Below are positions 56,001-62,000 of a stretch of 64,000 nucleotides of DNA, piece after piece. The position numbers and the translations under genes were made by a program. The notes under the pieces were generated by a model that was not told the origin of the DNA, did no database searches, and saw nothing but the letters and a program-made list of their open reading frames with translations. Source of the stretch: Morinoia aosen (taxonomy: Eukaryota; Arthropoda; Malacostraca; Amphipoda; Talitridae). Positions within the stretch are counted from its first letter, which is position 1, and each line of letters begins with the position of its first letter. Location of the stretch: NCBI GenBank assembly GCA_030386875.1, contig CM059570.1, positions 31,611,422-31,675,421 on the forward strand. Direction: 5' to 3'.

Positions 56001-59000
56001 TAAATCTTTCATAAAACTTCGGCAGTGATTAGAGAAAGTTGCAATCTTACATAAATCTTACATAAAACTACGGCAGTGATTAGAGAAAGTTGCAATCTTA
56101 CATAAATCTTACATAAAACTACGGCAGTGATTAGAGAAAGTTGCAATCTTACATAAATCTTACATAAAACTACGGCAGTGATTAGAGAAAGTTGCAATCT
56201 TACATAAATCTTACATAAAACTACGGCAGTGATTAGAGAAAGTTGCAATCTTACATAAATCTTTCATAAAACTACGGCGGTGATTAGAGAAAGTTGCAAT
56301 CCTACATAAATCTTTCATAAAACTACTGCAGTGATTAAAGAAAGGTAATCGAAAGGTTGGGGTAATTTTGGGTGATGAAGAGAAATAAAAATCTTGTGTA
56401 TAATTTAAGGGTTGTGTTACCTTATTTTAGCAGCAATTTTTGGATGAAAGTACCCAGGGAGCAATTGAGAAAAATTAGAAATCTTGTTTACAATTTAGGC
56501 GTTATACTAACTGTTTTGAAAACGATTTTTGAATAAAAAAACTCAAGTAGCGATTTAGGAAAATGAAAATTTTCGGTATGATTCTTGCTTTGCATTACCC
56601 ATTTTTGGAGCCATTTTTTGGATTGAGAAAAAAACTGAACGAACAATTTCTGAAACAAAAGCCTTACGTACAATTTTCGCATGGCATCACCTTTTTTGGC
56701 AGCGATTCTTTTGAGGGAGAGCTGCTGCAGGACGGCGGTGACTTCGGTGTCGACGTACATGGAGAAGGCGAGGTCGTGGTGGGGGGGGAAGTCATGTCCC
56801 CCGTCCCCCTCCCCCTCCACCCGCCGCACGGAGGGCACCCGCCCCCCCGCCCCGTCGGGGGACACGCTGTTGTTGTTGTCTTCCACTTCGTTGCCTAGCA
56901 CGTTGACCGCCACCAGCGCCACCTGCCGTACAGCGTACGTCTCAACACTCACAGACATGACTTGTCTATACATGACATACGGCCGTATGATGCACGTGTT
57001 AACACTCACATACATTGCTTGTCTACACATGACGTACGGCCGAGTCAGCACCACTCTTATACATGACTTGTTTGCGCATAACATAAGGCTACGTTCCGCA
57101 CGTGGTAAGTACTAGCACCATTCCTACGCCACGTGAATTGTCTACACATGACGTAAAGATATATGCTCCGCGTGATACATGTTAACATCTTTCTTACACC
57201 ATATGAGTTGTCTACCCATCACATACGGCACACCAAGCGATTTGTCTGTTTGTAAGATATGCCACACTCGTACGCGTTAATGCCGCTCCTATGCTACGTA
57301 ATTTATGTACACAACACGCGGAAGTAATTTTGTTTTTAACAACAGTCCCGCGCTGTTACATAGCCAGTCAACTTTGACGTCCTTTAATAACCCTGTTTGC
57401 TATTATTTAGCATTAATACCATTAATTATCCTAACTATTAATAAATAGTTAAGAACTAAAATAGCATTAACAATAACATTTAAATGCGTGCTCTAGTGTA
57501 GTTTTAATTCATCTTATTACCACCTTGCTTGGGGGAGCCGATTGTTGACGGAAATTTTGCACTGGCGGTGCAACTTTAGCTTGATACCTGAAATTCAGCT
57601 ATATACAGTTCCAACGAGTTTTGTCAACATTTCCTTCAGCAAGATGGAAACGCCCTAGCAAGGTGGCGACATTGAAGACGCCCAGCAAGCACCTGACTTA
57701 ATGTACCGAAACATAAAATTAGTGTTTTTCATAAGCTTGAATGGGTCTATCACACAACAAAGCACATGCATTTTGTTCCTCTTGAATCAAACTCAGGTCC
57801 TGTAGCTGTAATTTGCGGTGGTCACAGTGGCTAGTTGTAAATTGCACTCGCTTTTCGTGTGAAATGATCGAGGGTTCGTAAACCTGTAGCAAGAGCCTGG
57901 TATTTGAATCGTACGGCGCACAAATCTTGATAACGCCAGATTAGATTATCAGTTTGTTCAAGGCTCCCTAACCGCTTGAAATGTGTTCCTAAGAAAGGAA
58001 AGAAGGAGGCACTGTTAAAGATGAAATGAAGAAAACGGGGAGTCTATACACAAGTGTGTTCACTAACAGGATTCCTTGCGAATAACAGCAAAACTGGAAG
58101 AAGTTATGAATCTACGTGAGAGTTGAAGAAAGAAATGAAAAGGTGCTAAAAAAAGATCAGCAGCGACCGGAAAAAATGGTCCTTAACAAAGCAAAGAAAC
58201 CTATTGTATTTGAACAAAAGGAAGGCCTATCAAACATTTAGCTCGGGAAACGTCCCATAACAAAGACCGCCACGATCTCACCCGTATTGTTCCCTTATGC
58301 TGCGCTTGAAAGCACCAAAATAGAAAGAAAATAGAAAATAAATTGTTCGCTATTCAGTGCGTCCCACGAATATGCGTCCCTCATAGAGCAAAACTTCTCT
58401 GCATGAGAAATGAGAACAAATTACTTAAACAAAGGAATTACATGCACTTTTGAAAAACGCAAACTGATAGATTTATTGTTCATATTATTTTACGAAAAAA
58501 TTTAATCCCATTTTACAAATTGCTATTCGGTAGCTTTAACATAAATTTGAACGAGATGTGTTCGATTGTTTTTGGAACACAATAGAGATGTTAAATTGAA
58601 AATAAACCCTATATCTTCACCTGGCAATCACGTCGTCAAACTAGAGACTGGAGCGAAAAATACGGCATGAACGACGTCAAACTTCAAGCAGGGCAATGAA
58701 AAACACACAAACGACCTCTAACTTGGAAAGGATGTATCGCAACTGAAGTGAAAGTCACTGGATAGATATTTACTGGATATTCACAGTCTGGAATTCTTTA
58801 CTGACTAGATATTTAGGGTCAGTGAATAAAAAGTTGTCCATTTGTTCATAACTTGAACCAAGGATTATATTAGTAGGCTAATTTAGACTGATGTTCAACG
58901 TCATAAAAGGAGATTCGCAGTTGATGATGATGTATAATTCGAATAGCTTCTGCATTATTACACAATTTTCCCATGTATTGACACAATATTTGGTTCAAGG

Positions 59001-62000
59001 CTCTACAGCCACAACGAACGCAACCTCAAATGAGTGAAGAAAAGGGAACTACTTAGTAACGATAGTAGAAAACGGGCACTATTGGCACGAGGTGTATTTC
59101 CTCAAATGAAACTCAGTACGTAGAAGCAGCAAGCTAGGTACGAAGAGGAAGAACATACAAACAAGAGATAGCAAAAAACAAAGAAACTGAAATAAATAAA
59201 GTGAGCACGAAAAACAGAAGTCTCTAAGGCCTATCTATAGCTGAGGATACCTAAAAGTATTCCCCTGGGAGTGCAAGTCCCGAGGCATAGAATAAACAAA
59301 ACTTACTAACCTAAGCCTACTGGCTATCCTGTACTTCCTGAGGGCATACATTTTTCCATATAAAGGCCAACAGCGTCGTAGTGTCGTACAAAAGGATCTC
59401 CTTTCAGCTCTCAAAGCAGTTTCTGAGTGCTTTCTCAATCGACTAAGTTATCTTTGTTGATGAAAAGTTTTAGTCCATCTGACATATTTTCCTGGTATTT
59501 GGCTTATGAAAGAGATTTACGTAAAGTCGGTCTACCAGCACTCGCCTTAAACTAAGACCTTCTTGCCACGATCTCAGCGCAATACCCTTAATTTATTCGT
59601 ACATAGTTTTGTACTTGAGAAAATCGAAGGTAAAGTTACCTGATGAGATCATATTACATCTTGAAATTCTTTTTCGTCGAACCTGGATCGCACATCGTCG
59701 CACATCGAACCCTCTCTATTGTACTCTCATACATTCACACACTCCGTTGTACTCTCATCCATTCACACACTCGAGTGTACCGTCATCCATTCACAAACTC
59801 CATTGCACTCTCATCCATACACATACTCGAGTGTACTGTCATCCATTGGCACACTTCATTGTACTCTCATCCATTCACACACTCGATTTTTTATACTTTC
59901 ATCCATTCACAGAAAATGATGTGGTACGATGTTCATTCTTAAGAGAGTAACGTACCTGATTAAATTTATTGAGTTTGTTGACGTAGTTTCTATAGAGAAG
60001 GATCTTGAGGAAAGTACCCGTACAGTCAACATTGACACTTTTGAGCTCCCTGGCTTTGTGCAGCGTGTGGCTGTTGCTGGAGAGATTGATGTATCCCAGG
60101 GCAGTGAACTGCGCCGTCTGGAGGCTTAGGTCTTCCTCAGGGGGGCAGTCGCCGATCAGCAGTTGAATACGTTCGGCTGTAAGGTCAAAGTATATAGTGA
60201 AAAAATGCTCTCAAATGAATGGATTGTGGTGTTTAATTTGAACATAGAGTAGAAGGCAGCAAGAGATCAAGGCATCGTGTGAAATAGGTACACTGAAATG
60301 AATGGATCGTGGTGCCTTATTTAAGTATAGAGAAAAAGGCAGGAAAAGTCAAAGTATCGCTGGAAATAGAAACGCTCAAATGAATGGATCGTGGTGCCTT
60401 ATTTAAGTATAGAGAAAAAGGCAGGAAAAGTCAAAGTATCGCTGGAAATAGAAACGCTCAAATGAATGGATCGTGGTGCCTTATTTAAGTATAGAGAAAA
60501 AGGCAGGAAAAGTCAAAGTATCGCTGGAAATAGAAACGCTCAAATGAATGGATCGTGGCGCCTTATAGAGAAAAAGTCAAGAAAATTAAAGTATCCTGTA
60601 AAATAGATACGATCAAATGAATTGATTTTGACGCCTAATTTTATTATTGAAGAGAATAAAGTCACCTCGAAATCACGCAAGATTGATGGGAAAAAAGAAA
60701 TCAAATGCTGGGCCTAATTTAACGCTTGAGTAGAAAAGTCACGACGTAAAAAAGACCCACTCAAATGCGTGATTTGCCACGCCTAATATAAAAATAAAGC
60801 CGACAAAGTAAATGGTAAAGCCATATGTCATTTTTCCATCCTAATTTACTTGAAAATGAGCGAAATTTTACGGTATGAATTAACAGAAAACATCATCTAT
60901 AATATACAACAATACAGGAAAAATTCCCCATTCTTACGAATGAAAATTTCAAGATTGAGGCTGCCCACACGAAGCTTGTGTCCTCTCATAATTTTTACCC
61001 GAGAACAAACATTGAGGAGCCAAAAATTCGAGCGAACAGAAACAGAACCTTCTGATGTAGGCATTTAAGACACCACCCAGAAAACACCCACGGATGCAGA
61101 CATCCTCACACCCCTCAAATAATACCCACGGATGCAGGCATCTAAGATACCACCCACACAACACCCACGGATGCAGGCATCTTAGACCCAAACAAAAGAG
61201 GAACCACGGATGTAGGCATGTATGACCCAAACAAAAGAGGACCCACGGATGCAAGCATCTAAGACCCAAACAAAACAGAACCCAAGGATGCAGGCATCCT
61301 CACGCATCCAGAAGCCACCACCCGGACAACAGACACGGATGTAAGCCCTCACGCATCCAACAAACCACCACCCGGACAACAGACACGGATGTAAGCCCTC
61401 ACGCATCCAACAAACCACCACCCGCACAACACACTCGGATGTAAGCCCTCACGCATCCAACAAGCCACCACACGCACATCACACACGGATGTCGGCATCC
61501 TCACGCATCCAACCAGCCACCAGCCGCACAACACACACGGATGTAAGCCCTCACGCATCCAACAAGCCACCACCCGCACATCACACACGGATGTAAGCCC
61601 TCACGCATCCAACCAGCCACCAGCCGCACAACACACACGGATGTAAGCCCTCACGCATCCAACAAGCCCCCACCCGCACATCACACACGGATGTATGCAT
61701 CCTCACGCATCCAACCAGCCACTAGCCGCACAACACACACGGATGTAAGCCCTCACGCATCCAACAAGCCACCACCCGCACATCACACACGGATGTATGC
61801 ATCCTCACGCATCCAACCAGCCACCAGCCGCACAACACACACGGATGTAAGTCCTCACGCATCCAACAAGCCCCCACCCGCACATCACACACGGATGTAT
61901 GCATCCTCACGCATCCAACCAGCCACCAGCCGCACAACACACACGGATGTAAGTCCTCACGCATCCAACAAGCCCCCACCCGCACATCACACACGGATGT

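Noticed and set aside
56488..57084. Full 198-codon minus-strand frame as one coding unit
   Set aside because: Only 56691-56922 is exon; the rest is intron repeat sequence beyond clear acceptor and donor sites.
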